Assembly (NCBI GenBank): GCA_025060595.1
Contig: JANXBX010000001.1
Span: 198,771-262,770 of the forward strand
Direction: 5' to 3'
Source of the DNA: Synergistota bacterium
GTDB taxonomy: Bacteria; Synergistota; GBS-1
DNA: 64,000 bases
Shown one piece after another: positions 50,477-59,907 of the stretch. Every line of letters begins with the position of its first letter. Positions within the stretch are counted from its first letter, which is position 1. Below the pieces are notes generated by a model. That model was given only the letters and a program-made list of their open reading frames with translations, was not told where the DNA came from and made no database searches. The position numbers and the translations under genes were made by a program.

Positions 50477-51784
50477 TTAATGCTCCTTCACCTTAAACCT
50501 TATAGGAGTTCCTACAAAATCAAAAGCCTCTCTTAACCTATTTTCAAGATAGGCAAGATAACTCTTCTTAACTAGCTCAGTAGAGTTAACCGAAAGTTCA
50601 AATAAAGGTGGAGCTTCCCCTTTCTGAGAGGCGAAATAAATTTTCAATCTTCTACCCCTTTTATCCGAGGGAGGAGGAGAAAAGTATAAAGCTTCCATAA
50701 CAACCTTATTAAGTTGAGAGGTAGGTATTCTCGTTCTCCAGTTAGCATAGACCTTATCTATGACTGGGAAAATACTCTCAACATTATATCCTGTCTTAGC
50801 AGAGATAAATAAAACAGGAGCATAACTTACAAAATAAAATTCCTTCAATAAAAAATCCTTGAAAGCGTTAGCATCATACTTAGGTAAAAGATCTATTTTG
50901 TTAACAATGATAATTATACCTTTGCCTCTTTCCTCTATCATTCCCGCTATTCTCTTATCTTGCATAGTAGCCGGCTCAAGAGCATCAAGCATAAGAATAG
51001 CAATGTCGCTCTTTTCCAAAGACATAAGACACCTTAACGTACTATAATATTCTATACTATCCTTAACCTTCGATCTTCTGCGAAGCCCAGCCGTATCAAC
51101 AAAAAGATAATCCTTTCCCTTATAATTAACTAAACTATCCACTGAATCCCTAGTAGTACCGGGTTTCTCATGTACTATTGCTCTTTCCTCCCCAACAATC
51201 CTATTAAGCAAGGAGGACTTTCCCACATTAGGCTTACCCACTATAGCAACCTTAACCAAATCTTCTTTAAGCTCTGCTTCTCCCTCTTCAGGCAATAGAG
51301 ATATAACCCTATCAAGGAGCTCATCTAAATTTCTCTTAGACTCAGCAGATATAGAAATTATTTCACCTATACCTAAAGAGTAAAAGTCCGAAACAAACTT
51401 TTCGTGTTTAGATTCGTCTATTTTATTAACAACAAGAATAGCCTTTTTATTCATCTTCCTTATCACATCAGCAATTTCCTCATCCGCTGATAAAAGTCCA
51501 TCCTTTCCATCCACAACAAAAAGCACAAGATGCGCTTCCTCTATGGCCTTTAAAACCTGCTCCCTTATTCCCTCCCATATGGGATCTTTTTCTCCTAGAG
51601 AAAAACCACCCGTATCAACAAGCCAAAACCTTTTACCAAGCCATTCTCCTATTCCATATATTCTGTCGCGAGTAATTCCAGGTATATCACCAACTATGGC
51701 CTTTCTTTCTCCTATAATTTTGTTAAAGAGAGTAGATTTGCCTACGTTAGGTCTACCCACTATCGCTACAATTGGTAAAGACAT
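50477..51784 (-). CDS. der: Ribosome-assembly GTPase Der
   Basis: A 435-residue GTPase with two tandem G domains and a KH-like C-terminus. The first domain has GRPNVGKSTLFN, the second GKPNVGKSSLLN, both with their own DTGG/DTAG, NKID and SAES/SAKT elements. It acts in late 50S maturation. Located 4 bp after priA on the same strand. Length and order are standard. Confidence 0.97.
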   Translation of the reverse strand: MSLPIVAIVGRPNVGKSTLFNKIIGERKAIVGDIPGITRDRIYGIGEWLGKRFWLVDTGGFSLGEKDPIWEGIREQVLKAIEEAHLVLFVVDGKDGLLSADEEIADVIRKMNKKAILVVNKIDESKHEKFVSDFYSLGIGEIISISAESKRNLDELLDRVISLLPEEGEAELKEDLVKVAIVGKPNVGKSSLLNRIVGEERAIVHEKPGTTRDSVDSLVNYKGKDYLFVDTAGLRRRSKVKDSIEYYSTLRCLMSLEKSDIAILMLDALEPATMQDKRIAGMIEERGKGIIIIVNKIDLLPKYDANAFKDFLLKEFYFVSYAPVLFISAKTGYNVESIFPVIDKVYANWRTRIPTSQLNKVVMEALYFSPPPSDKRGRRLKIYFASQKGEAPPLFELSVNSTELVKKSYLAYLENRLREAFDFVGTPIRFKVKEH

Positions 51785-51788
51785 TAAC

Positions 51789-53564
51789 TTACACCTCCAA
51801 AGGATCGATAACCAAGTTAACTCTTTTGGAAATCTTAATTTTACCGCTTTCCAAGTTTTTCCAAAGCTCTCTCTGAAGCTCTCCCCTTTTTCCCTTAACT
51901 ACCAAAGCTAAAGAAAGCTTTTCACCTACTAGAAATCTCCTAACAGGGCCTAAAACCTCCAAGTAAGGATTCCCATCGAAAAGCCTTTTTACGCTTTCTG
52001 CTCTTTTCTTTAAGGTGCTCTCTCTACCCCCCTCAAAGGAAATCACGGCGATCGAGTAATTAGGTGGGTAGCGAAGCTCTTCCCTTTTATCAAGCTCTTT
52101 TTGAAGAAATTCCCTCCAAGAGTTATTCCCAAAAACCTTAAAAACAGGATGTTCTGGAATACTAGTTTGAACGTAAAGCTCCTTTGGAGAAAAATCAGCA
52201 AGAGAATATATCATCCTTAAGGTTTCCTCCTCACTTCTATAACCAGAGGTATATAAAGATATATCAGCTAAAACAATACAAGCCAAAGCTGCGTTTCTCA
52301 TAACCTTTGGCTGAAGAACACTTTGAGTCCCAAGAATAAGCAGTGAAGATTCCTTAAACTCTCTTGACTCCGCATCCCATAACTCTACATTCTCGCCCAG
52401 CTTCTTCTCCAAGAGAAGTTTAACATGCTCTATACCTGGTGAACCTACCTTAAAGAAAAATCCTCTACAATTAGAACACCTATCTAAAAAGAACTCTTCA
52501 TGCCCACAATAAGAGCACCTAAGTTTATTTTCCCTTTTGTAAAAAGACAAAGGAATACCACAATTAGAACACATTGGGACATAACCACACTCTTCACACT
52601 TAACATAGGAGGCATAAGCTTTTCTATTTAGTAAAAGGACATTTTTCTTCCCACTTTTTAAGTTAGCCTTAACTTTATTAAAAACAGAGAGAGATAAAAA
52701 GGCCTCTTTCCGAGTCTTTCTTAAGTCAACCAGCCTATACTTTGGAAGCTTTTGGAGTAGTTCCTCAAGATCCCATCCCTCTTTCAATAAGGCGAAAGCT
52801 TCAAGGCTCGGGATCGCACCTCCTAAAACCATAGAAAAGCTCTCAATCTTTCTTCTTAAAAGGACTGCATCCCTTGCGTGAACATAAGGAGACGAAATCC
52901 TTTTTAAGTAAGGACTTCCCTCATCATCTACTATTATAAGCCCTAAACCCTTCACAGGAAGAAAAGCCAAAGAAGAGGTTCCAATAAATAGAGCTCCTCC
53001 CTCGCTTCTTGCAGCCTCCCAAGCCCTCTTTCTATCCTTTCTTTTCATCTCACTAAACCAAAGATAGATTCTTTCAAAGGAGAGCCTCGATGCCCAGTCC
53101 TCTACATCCTCAACCTGAGGAACAATGAGTAATACCTTTTCCCCGTTACTCAGAAACTCAAGACAGAGCTTTTTATAATAAGAGGCTCTCATATCTCTTG
53201 AGCCTACAATTACTTTATTAAATCCCTCTCTGTGAGGTTTCAATCCTAATTCACCAAAAGGCGGTAAATAGTCATAAGAGAAAAAAAGCTTAAGGGTCAT
53301 ACCAAGAGGATAACAATATTCAAAAGAAAGCATTTTGGCAAACTCTAAAAAAGAAGAGGGTATAGGAGGAGACGAATCCACAACCTCTTCTATCTTCTTA
53401 AGCCCTTTCTCCTCCCCCAACCTTACAGATAAAACCCATCCTTTAGACAAGCTCTTACCAACAGGAACTCTAACTCTTAAACCAGGCTCAAGCTTCTGAG
53501 AGCTGAAGTAAGAAAGAACAAAATGTATAGGGCGCTCAACGGCAACATCCAGTACGTATCCCAT
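51789..53564 (-). CDS. priA: PriA-like replication restart protein with degenerate ATPase motifs
   Basis: A 591-residue PriA homologue, shorter than usual (about 730-800). The N-terminal 3'-end-binding domain (1-100) is present. The eight zinc cysteines C323, C326, C332, C335, C350, C353, C363 and C366 keep exactly the spacing of E. coli PriA. The Walker A site (expected GxTGSGKT) reads VGSRDMRAS near 120-128, and the DEEH box reads DDEGS near 213-217. The motif VI QVAGRAGR is absent. So helicase activity is probably lost while DNA and zinc binding remain, as in actinobacterial PriA. Overlaps coaBC by 29 bp. Confidence 0.88.
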   Translation of the reverse strand: MGYVLDVAVERPIHFVLSYFSSQKLEPGLRVRVPVGKSLSKGWVLSVRLGEEKGLKKIEEVVDSSPPIPSSFLEFAKMLSFEYCYPLGMTLKLFFSYDYLPPFGELGLKPHREGFNKVIVGSRDMRASYYKKLCLEFLSNGEKVLLIVPQVEDVEDWASRLSFERIYLWFSEMKRKDRKRAWEAARSEGGALFIGTSSLAFLPVKGLGLIIVDDEGSPYLKRISSPYVHARDAVLLRRKIESFSMVLGGAIPSLEAFALLKEGWDLEELLQKLPKYRLVDLRKTRKEAFLSLSVFNKVKANLKSGKKNVLLLNRKAYASYVKCEECGYVPMCSNCGIPLSFYKRENKLRCSYCGHEEFFLDRCSNCRGFFFKVGSPGIEHVKLLLEKKLGENVELWDAESREFKESSLLILGTQSVLQPKVMRNAALACIVLADISLYTSGYRSEEETLRMIYSLADFSPKELYVQTSIPEHPVFKVFGNNSWREFLQKELDKREELRYPPNYSIAVISFEGGRESTLKKRAESVKRLFDGNPYLEVLGPVRRFLVGEKLSLALVVKGKRGELQRELWKNLESGKIKISKRVNLVIDPLEV

Positions 53565-54747
53565 TAGCCTCTTTAAGTATCTCTTCAGCTACCTTCTTTT
53601 TATGAAGTCTTGGTAAAAATCTCACAACACCAGAAGGATAAACAAAAGCAACCTCATTCTCTTCTCCTGCAAATCCTATGCTCGCCTCGTTAACTACAAT
53701 AAAGTCAGCGTTCTTCTCTTTAAGCTTCTTATAAGCGTTTGCAAAGACATCTTCCGTCTCAAGAGCAAAACCCACAAGAACTTGGCCGTTCTTTTTTATC
53801 TTACCAAGTTCAAGAAGTATATCAGGATTTTTAGAAAGTTCAACAACTAAACCAGAAAGCCCCTCCTTCTTTATTTTAGAGGAAGAGGTCGAAACCGGCT
53901 TAAAATCTGAAACGGCTGCTGACTTAACAGCTATATGAACGTTTGGAAAAATCTCTAAACAGGCCTCGAACATCTCACAAGCAGCTTCAACCTTATACAA
54001 CTTAACATCCGGAGGAGGAGTCAGATTAACCGGTCCGCTTACAAGATATACATAAGCTCCCATAAGGCTTGCTACATACGCAACCGAGTATCCCATCTTA
54101 CCGCTCGAAGGGTTCGAGATAAACCTAACAGGATCTATCCATTCTCTCGTGGGACCAGCAGTAACTAAAACCTTCAATCCTGTAAGAATCTTAGGCTCGT
54201 ACAAGGTTTTCTCAGCTATATAAAAGGCAGTTTCGGGAGAAACAAGCCTCCCCTTTCCAGATTCGCCACATGCCAAAAATCCCTCCTCAGGCTCAAGTAT
54301 GATGGCTTCATCCTTTATCAGCTTTAAAGCTCTTCTTAAACTTGAACTTTCATACATCCTCCAATTCATAGCAGGGGCAAGAATCTTAGGTCCCCTGAAG
54401 GCCATATAAACGGTTTCAAGAAGCCCATCCGCCCTACCAAAAGCAACCGAGGATATGAAATCAGCAGATGCAGGGTATACTATAAGTAGTTCTCCCCAAG
54501 AAGCAAGCTCTATATGAGGAACTCCTCCTGCAAAATAGTCAGATGGAGAGTATACTTCTTTAGCGAAAGGAGAAAAGGAAAGGGGAGTTATAAACTCCGT
54601 TGCACCTTCACTTAGTATAACCTTAACATTGGCTCCCCCATCCTGAAGTAACCGCAAGAACTCAACACTCTTATAAGCTGATATGCTACCTGTAACACCA
54701 AGGATTATGTTCTTTCCCTGAAGAAAACTTTTGAAGGCATCTCCCAT
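53536..54747 (-). CDS. coaBC: Bifunctional phosphopantothenoylcysteine decarboxylase/phosphopantothenate-cysteine ligase
   Basis: Two steps of coenzyme A synthesis in one 403-residue protein. The N-terminal flavin decarboxylase (1 to about 185) has LGVTGSISAYKSVEFLRLL, the APAMNWRMY substrate loop and ACGESGKGRL with its cysteine. The C-terminal ligase has VTAGPTREWIDPVRFISNPSSGKMG and later VAVKSAAVSDFKP-like text. ATG at 54747 lies 43 bp inside rpoZ and has the ribosome binding site GGGGG upstream. Overlap with priA is 29 bp. Confidence 0.95.
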   Translation of the reverse strand: MGDAFKSFLQGKNIILGVTGSISAYKSVEFLRLLQDGGANVKVILSEGATEFITPLSFSPFAKEVYSPSDYFAGGVPHIELASWGELLIVYPASADFISSVAFGRADGLLETVYMAFRGPKILAPAMNWRMYESSSLRRALKLIKDEAIILEPEEGFLACGESGKGRLVSPETAFYIAEKTLYEPKILTGLKVLVTAGPTREWIDPVRFISNPSSGKMGYSVAYVASLMGAYVYLVSGPVNLTPPPDVKLYKVEAACEMFEACLEIFPNVHIAVKSAAVSDFKPVSTSSSKIKKEGLSGLVVELSKNPDILLELGKIKKNGQVLVGFALETEDVFANAYKKLKEKNADFIVVNEASIGFAGEENEVAFVYPSGVVRFLPRLHKKKVAEEILKEANGIRTGCCR

Positions 54748-54932
54748 TCTATTAACCCCCGATCAAGCTCTTTCAAGGCAATGGATATAGGTTTGATAGG
54801 CTCCACACTTAAAACCTTCCTCGATGGATCACTGCTTATCGCTCTTGCCCTCTTTGCGATCACCATCGTCAAAAGATAGTGAGTGTTTATGTTTGCCTTC
54901 TTCATTAGATCCTCTATCGGTGGATAAAACAT
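54705..54932 (-). CDS. rpoZ: RNA polymerase omega subunit
   Basis: A 75-residue subunit with [20 protein letters not shown] followed by [14 protein letters not shown], which is the conserved omega segment (KxxxxYxLvxxxAkRARqi). ATG at 54932 with a GGGGTGA 8 nt upstream is preferred over the GTG at 54944. Most of the 5' half is read in another frame as the C-terminal tail of gmk, an overlap of 104 bp. The 3' end overlaps coaBC by 43 bp. Confidence 0.88.
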   Translation of the reverse strand: MFYPPIEDLMKKANINTHYLLTMVIAKRARAISSDPSRKVLSVEPIKPISIALKELDRGLIEWEMPSKVFFRERT

Positions 54933-55530
54933 CCTTACACTCACCCCCCAAACCGTATATCTCCTTTCTTACTATATCTATCAGCTCAGAGGAAGCTCTT
55001 TTAACATCATCATTAACAACAGCATAATCATAAAGCTCCCTTCTATTCATCTCTAAAGAGGCATTTTTTAATCTAAGCTCAAGCTCTTCAGGACTCTCAG
55101 TTCCTCTTCCCTTAAGCCTCAAGGAAAGCTCCTCTTGCGAGGGAGGAAGGATAAAAATCAATATCGCTTCAGGGAATCTCCTTTTTATCTGCAAGGCACC
55201 CTGAACATCAATTTCAAGAACTACACTCTTCCCCTCTTTAAGTCTCTCCTCTACAAAAGCCTTTGGCGTTCCATATAGATTTCCATGAACTTCCGCCCAC
55301 TCAATAAGCTCCCCGTTATCTCTCATCCTTTCAAACTCAGCCGGAGATATGAAAAAGTAATCTACACCGTTAATTTCCCCAATCCTAGGTTTTCTTGTAG
55401 TAACTGAAACAGAGTAAACTAGCTCTGGCAACGCTTTAAATAGCTCTCTCCTAAGCGTTCCCTTACCCGCCCCTGAGGGACCAGAGATAACGAAAAGCTT
55501 ACCTCTACGTTGGTTCATCCTCCCTATCAC
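54829..55530 (-). CDS. gmk: Guanylate kinase
   Basis: Phosphorylates GMP to GDP. P-loop [13 protein letters not shown] near residues 14-26, GMP-site text [19 protein letters not shown] and [15 protein letters not shown]. The catalytic core ends near residue 205 (VRKEIYGLG). A tail of about 28 residues ([20 protein letters not shown] and onwards) reads across rpoZ in another frame and has no kinase counterpart. It may be a normal extended overlap or a lost upstream stop. Start: GTG at 55530 or ATG at 55518. Confidence 0.93.
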   Translation of the reverse strand: MIGRMNQRRGKLFVISGPSGAGKGTLRRELFKALPELVYSVSVTTRKPRIGEINGVDYFFISPAEFERMRDNGELIEWAEVHGNLYGTPKAFVEERLKEGKSVVLEIDVQGALQIKRRFPEAILIFILPPSQEELSLRLKGRGTESPEELELRLKNASLEMNRRELYDYAVVNDDVKRASSELIDIVRKEIYGLGGECKDVLSTDRGSNEEGKHKHSLSFDDGDRKEGKSDKQ

Positions 55531-55771
55531 TTTCCTCTATAACCCTATTTGCAACAGTCTCAGGTTGAATAGCAGATAATATTATATGATCACTATCGGT
55601 TATTATAACTGCTCTAGTCCTTCTACCACAAGTTGCATCTATAAGCTTTCCTCTCTCCCGAGCAGCTTCCTTCATTCGCTTTATGGGCGCTGATCCTGGA
55701 CTAACTATCGCAACTATTCTATTAGCAACAACAACATTACCAAAACCCACATTTATAAGCTTTAATCCCAT
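55505..55771 (-). CDS. remA: RemA/DUF370 DNA-binding regulator
   Basis: An 88-residue protein beginning [20 protein letters not shown], with [41 protein letters not shown] and [12 protein letters not shown]. This is the DUF370 family; RemA of Bacillus subtilis activates biofilm-matrix operons. Here the order yicC, remA, gmk, rpoZ, coaBC, priA is conserved in many bacteria. ATG at 55771 follows GAGGTGA at 8 nt. It overlaps gmk by 26 bp. Confidence 0.93.
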   Translation of the reverse strand: MGLKLINVGFGNVVVANRIVAIVSPGSAPIKRMKEAARERGKLIDATCGRRTRAVIITDSDHIILSAIQPETVANRVIEESDREDEPT

Positions 55772-55784
55772 AAGCGAGATCACC

Positions 55785-56660
55785 TCACTCTATATTTTGA
55801 ACCTGCTCTCTTATCCTCTCAAGCTCAGCCTTCATCTCAACCACAAGCTTCGAAATCTCAGCTTCTCCAGCTTTAGAGGACAAGGTATTTACCTCTCTTA
55901 ACATCTCCTGAACAAGAAAATCCATCTTTCTTCCTACGGGGCTCCCCCCCATTAGCATCTCCCAAAATTGATTTAAATGACTTTTAAACCTAACTATCTC
56001 TTCCGTAGCGTCCCTTTTCTCCTGAAAAAGAGCTATCTCAGTAAGGAGCCTGTCCTCATTTACAGGTACATCGCATAATATTTCTCTAACCCTCTCTCTC
56101 AGCTTTTGTGGAATGGACTCCCTAAGCTCCAAGCACCTCCTTTCAACCTCCTCAGATAAAGAAAAAAGAACTTTTAAGCGCTTTTTAAGGTCTTCTGCTA
56201 AATATGCTCCTTCCCTCTCTTTCATCTCCATCATATTCTTAATGGCAGAATCCAAAGCTTCCTTAACCATAGGCCATATTTTCTCAACATCTTCTGTAAT
56301 TTCCATTATCTCAAAAAGATCAGGAAATCTTAAGAGAAGATCAAGCCTTATCTCATCCAAAAGTTTAAGCTCATCCTTAAGCCTGTTGAGCATCTCATAA
56401 TACTGCTTAGCTAACGATCTGTTTAAGATTATTTCAGGTACGTACCTCTCAGTATAGCGAAAGCTAACAAGAACGTTAATCTTGCCTCTGTTAATTTTCC
56501 CTCTTATATATTCTCTTATCTTAAGCTCAAGGGCAAGAAGATTCTTGGAAAGCTTGACCATTATTTCACAAAAGCGATGATTTACCGAAGATATTTCCAC
56601 TAAGCACTTTAATCCATTCCCCTCGCTTTCACCTCTACCATAGCCAGTCATGCTGAGCAA
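55785..56660 (-). CDS. yicC: YicC-family endoribonuclease
   Basis: A 291-residue protein with [15 protein letters not shown] at the start and [14 protein letters not shown]. The C-terminal block has [20 protein letters not shown] and [21 protein letters not shown]. coli YicC is a ribonuclease with a role in small-RNA turnover. First gene of the operon through priA and der, 13 bp before remA. Confidence 0.95.
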   Translation of the reverse strand: MLSMTGYGRGESEGNGLKCLVEISSVNHRFCEIMVKLSKNLLALELKIREYIRGKINRGKINVLVSFRYTERYVPEIILNRSLAKQYYEMLNRLKDELKLLDEIRLDLLLRFPDLFEIMEITEDVEKIWPMVKEALDSAIKNMMEMKEREGAYLAEDLKKRLKVLFSLSEEVERRCLELRESIPQKLRERVREILCDVPVNEDRLLTEIALFQEKRDATEEIVRFKSHLNQFWEMLMGGSPVGRKMDFLVQEMLREVNTLSSKAGEAEISKLVVEMKAELERIREQVQNIE

Positions 56661-56679
56661 AGCAGGCTTATCCCCCAGT

Positions 56680-57756
56680 TTAAAACCACCTCTCCATAGC
56701 TTGATATAGCTCTTCGATATTATACTTCTTCAAAGCAGATATATAAACTACTTTATCCTCAAATCTCTCCTTAAGCCTGTTCTTTAAGGCCTCAAGCTCA
56801 TCTGAAGAAAGCTTATCTATCTTATTAAAGACCATTATAGTGGGCTTATCCAAGCTCTTTAGGCTTTTAAGAACAGCGTTAACCGCATCTATCTGTTCAA
56901 GAAAATTATAAGAGGATATATCGACCACATGAAGCAAACCATCAGATTCCCTTACCTCTTCAAGAGTAGCTCTAAAGGCCGCTACAAGATGATGCGGAAG
57001 CTTTCTTATGAATCCCACAGTATCCGTCAAAAGAATCTCTCGTCCCGATGGCAGATATACCTTCCTTGTCAACGGATCAAGAGTTGCAAAAAGCTTATCC
57101 TCCACATATACGTCTTCACCACTTAAAGTAGAAAGAAGCGTCGACTTACCAGCATTGGTATAACCTACAATAGAAACTTGAAAGGCTCCGACTCTTTTTC
57201 TTCTCTTCCTCTGTATATCTCTCCTCTCTCTTATTTCTTCAAGCTTTTCTCTTAGATGAGCTATCCTTTCTTTTATTCTACTTCGCTCCGCTTCGATCTC
57301 CGGTTCTCCAGGTCCCCTAGTTCCCACTCCTCCCCCAAGCCTCGAAAGCTCCTTTCCTCTCCCTCTAAGCCTTGTTAACTCATAAGTTAGCTGAGCAAGC
57401 TCCACCTGAAGTTTTGCCTCAGCAGTACGAGCTCTCCTTGCGAATATCTCAATTATAAGCTGAGTTCTATCCATAACCTTAACCCCAAGAGCTTCCTCAA
57501 GATTAACCTGTTGACGAGGAGTTAGATCATCGTTAAAGACCACCATATCGACCTTTAAATCCTCAACAAGTTTCTTAAGCTCTTCAACCTTCCCCCTACC
57601 TAAAAGAAAAGCCGGATCAGGACTTCTTTTCTGTGTTAAAACCGCTACCGTTTCCCCACCCAATGTTCTAAAAAGCTCTCTTAATTCCTCTAACTGTTGA
57701 TCTATTTCAAGGGGATTAGAGAAAGGAAGTATAAGAGAGACTAATACTCCTCTCAT
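56680..57756 (-). CDS. hflX: GTPase HflX
   Basis: Ribosome-splitting GTPase of 358 residues. The N-terminal subdomain has GRGKVEELKKL, VVFNDDLTPRQQVNLE and DRTQLIIEIFARRARTAEAK, followed by the linker GGVGTRGPGEPEIEAERSRI. The G domain has VGYTNAGKSTLL, DTVGFIRKLPHHLVAAFRAT and NKID. Overlaps plsC by 4 bp. Stress rescue of stalled ribosomes is the known role. Confidence 0.96.
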   Translation of the reverse strand: MRGVLVSLILPFSNPLEIDQQLEELRELFRTLGGETVAVLTQKRSPDPAFLLGRGKVEELKKLVEDLKVDMVVFNDDLTPRQQVNLEEALGVKVMDRTQLIIEIFARRARTAEAKLQVELAQLTYELTRLRGRGKELSRLGGGVGTRGPGEPEIEAERSRIKERIAHLREKLEEIRERRDIQRKRRKRVGAFQVSIVGYTNAGKSTLLSTLSGEDVYVEDKLFATLDPLTRKVYLPSGREILLTDTVGFIRKLPHHLVAAFRATLEEVRESDGLLHVVDISSYNFLEQIDAVNAVLKSLKSLDKPTIMVFNKIDKLSSDELEALKNRLKERFEDKVVYISALKKYNIEELYQAMERWF

Positions 57757-58364
57757 ATTTCACCCTTTAAAAGCATAAGTATATTTTCTCTAAGATCATT
57801 AGTAAAAGCTTTGATCTCTTCCCTAATGCTTTTTCCTCCTCTCCCTTTAAAATATAAAACCTTACCAAAGGAGACTTTAATCTTAGTAGGCCTAGGAAAG
57901 TATTGCCCTTTAGGCATAGCTTCAAAGCTTCCTTTAACAGCCACAGGTAAAACTGGAACAGATGTCTTAAAAGCCACGTAAGAAGCTCCGTGCATAAAAT
58001 CTTTAAGTTCTCCATCTTCAGATCGAGATCCCTCAGGAAAAAGTAAAACAGCCTTACCTTGATCCACAAGTTCGATTATCCTAGAAAGGGCTTTAAGATC
58101 CCCTTCCCCTCTTTTTACTGGAAAGGCACCTAAAGACACTATAAGACTTCTTAAAAAGGGTATCTTGAAAAGCTCTTCCTTCCCCATATAATAGAGCCTT
58201 CGGGGGAAAACCGCACCAATTATAACAGGATCCATTTGACTACAGTGATTCGAGATGACAAGAAGCCCTCCATCCTTCGGAATATTTTTTCTACCTTTAG
58301 CTTCTATAAAAAAGAAAAGCTTAAGTATAAAGAATGCCAGCACTTTTATAATATTGTAAAACAA
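57753..58364 (-). CDS. plsC: 1-acylglycerol-3-phosphate acyltransferase PlsC
   Basis: Converts lysophosphatidate to phosphatidate at the membrane. A 203-residue protein with an N-terminal hydrophobic helix (VLAFFILKLFFFIEA), the NHxxxxD motif as NHCSQMDP near 37-44 and FPEGSRS near 110-116. The start is TTG at 58364, 44 bp inside cmk, preceded by GAGGAGGTAG, an excellent ribosome binding site. Third phospholipid gene in the window with plsY and pgsA. Confidence 0.92.
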   Translation of the reverse strand: MFYNIIKVLAFFILKLFFFIEAKGRKNIPKDGGLLVISNHCSQMDPVIIGAVFPRRLYYMGKEELFKIPFLRSLIVSLGAFPVKRGEGDLKALSRIIELVDQGKAVLLFPEGSRSEDGELKDFMHGASYVAFKTSVPVLPVAVKGSFEAMPKGQYFPRPTKIKVSFGKVLYFKGRGGKSIREEIKAFTNDLRENILMLLKGEI

Positions 58365-58992
58365 GATTAACTACCTCCTCTACTACATCCTCTATACTCT
58401 TTGAAGTGGTGTCTATAACTATAGCGTCAGGAGCAACTTTAAGAGGGGCTATTTCTCTTTTCGAGTCTATATCATCCCTTCTTTTAAGATCTTGAAGAAC
58501 TGCCTCGAAGGAAATGTCCTTACCCTTTTGAACAAGCTCCTTCCAGCGACGATAAGCTCTTTCTTCAATAGAAGCAGTTAAAAAGACCTTAACCTCAGCC
58601 TCAGGAAAGACGATCGTACCCATATCTCTACCTTCTACAACAGCATCCCTACCTTTGACAAGATCCCTCTGCAAAGGGAGAAGCCTTTCTCTTACCTCAG
58701 GGATCCTTGCCACCAGGGAAACCTTTCTATCCACTTCCGGATCCCTTACAGCCTCGCTTACATCCTCCCCATCAAGAAAAAGCTTATCATCTTCTATATT
58801 AATATCCATTGTGTTTAATACCTGGCAAACTCCCTCAATATCATCCAAGGGAAGGTTACTTCTTAGGAGCTTTAGAGTCAAAGCCCTATAAATAGCCCCT
58901 GTATCAAGATAAAAAAAGCCAAGCCTTCTTGCAACAAGCTTGGCTACCGTTGTCTTACCACTACCTGCAGGCCCATCTATGGCAACTATCAA
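58321..58992 (-). CDS. cmk: Cytidylate kinase
   Basis: Phosphorylates CMP and dCMP. P-loop DGPAGSGKTTVAK at 6-18, YLDTGAIYRALT, CMP-specific insert and DVSEAVRDPEV, VVEGRDMGTIVFPEA, and lid text RRDDIDSKREIAPLK. Length 223. The order cmk-plsC is widely conserved. Its start is 18 bp after the HDOD gene stop. Confidence 0.96.
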   Translation of the reverse strand: MIVAIDGPAGSGKTTVAKLVARRLGFFYLDTGAIYRALTLKLLRSNLPLDDIEGVCQVLNTMDINIEDDKLFLDGEDVSEAVRDPEVDRKVSLVARIPEVRERLLPLQRDLVKGRDAVVEGRDMGTIVFPEAEVKVFLTASIEERAYRRWKELVQKGKDISFEAVLQDLKRRDDIDSKREIAPLKVAPDAIVIDTTSKSIEDVVEEVVNLVLQYYKSAGILYT

Positions 58993-59010
58993 ACCGTACT
59001 TCCCTCCTAC

Positions 59011-59865
59011 CTACTCAAGAGCAGAAAAGAGGTCCTCTTGCCTAAGACTATCACTTGAGGCAGAAATTAACTCATCCATATTGTCTATGCCTAAGTTCTG
59101 CAAAGCAAACTCACTCAAGGGATAAAGAAGGCCATCTGCTCCAAGTCCCCAACCAAGCATGAGGCATATGGCATCCCCCAAATGAGCAATAGAAACGAGC
59201 TTAGGAGAGATTCTAGCCTCCTCTGGAGAATGATGATGCGCTATAGCATCTACAAGCTCCGGGGGGAGATTCCACTTCTCAGCTATTTTACCTCCTATAT
59301 CAGTATGATCAAACCCAAGTATATCCTTCTCAGCTTCATGAAAAGGAACCCTTTCTGTCTCAACCTTACGCAATATAAGAGTAAAACCAAAGCGCACAAA
59401 CTGATTAAGAACTATCTTGCCTATATCGTGAAGCAGACCTGTAACAAAAGCCTGCTCCATATCCCTATATTTAACTTTCTTAGCTATCTCTCTACAAACT
59501 ATTGCAACCCCTAAGGAATGGCGCCATAGTTCCCCCCTATCGAGAGCATATCCTTGAAGCTCTCCACTCATATGACCATGAGCCGCAGCTGCATATATTA
59601 AAGACTTAACAGTGTTATATCCCAAAACAGTTATAGCCTCACTTAGTGTTCCTATACTTCTCGGGAAGCCATAATAGGCAGAGTTTGCAAGCTTCAATAT
59701 CTTAGCTGTTAACCCTTCATCCTGAGAAATTATTTTAGCTACGTCAGAAGAGCTACTTTTAGGGTCATCAAGGGTTTTTATAGCTTTAATCACAACCGTA
59801 GGTAGAGGAGGGATCTCATCAACTCTGCGTAAAATTCGTTCTACAACAGAGCTATCTACAACCAT
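59011..59865 (-). CDS. HDOD-domain signalling protein
   Basis: A 284-residue protein made almost entirely of an HDOD domain: PPLPTVVIKAIKTLDDPKSS, ISQDEGLTAKILKLANSAYY, GLLHDIGKIVLNQF and the late AIAHHHSPEEA. HDOD proteins act in signal transduction and stress control without a proven catalytic activity. Likely cytoplasmic. It sits between rluB and cmk and has its own candidate extended -10 at 59899-59907. Confidence 0.9.
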   Translation of the reverse strand: MVVDSSVVERILRRVDEIPPLPTVVIKAIKTLDDPKSSSSDVAKIISQDEGLTAKILKLANSAYYGFPRSIGTLSEAITVLGYNTVKSLIYAAAAHGHMSGELQGYALDRGELWRHSLGVAIVCREIAKKVKYRDMEQAFVTGLLHDIGKIVLNQFVRFGFTLILRKVETERVPFHEAEKDILGFDHTDIGGKIAEKWNLPPELVDAIAHHHSPEEARISPKLVSIAHLGDAICLMLGWGLGADGLLYPLSEFALQNLGIDNMDELISASSDSLRQEDLFSALE

Positions 59866-59898
59866 CTTATCTTACCTCCACTTAAAACTATCAAAATG

Positions 59899-59907
59899 AT
59901 TATATCA
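59899..59907 (-). promoter_or_regulatory. Extended -10 promoter before the HDOD gene
   Basis: TGATATAAT on the minus strand, with the TAA stop of rluB inside it. It lies 33 nt before the ATG at 59865, which has GGAGGTA upstream. No clear -35. This is the third copy of TGATATAAT in the window. Confidence 0.5.
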
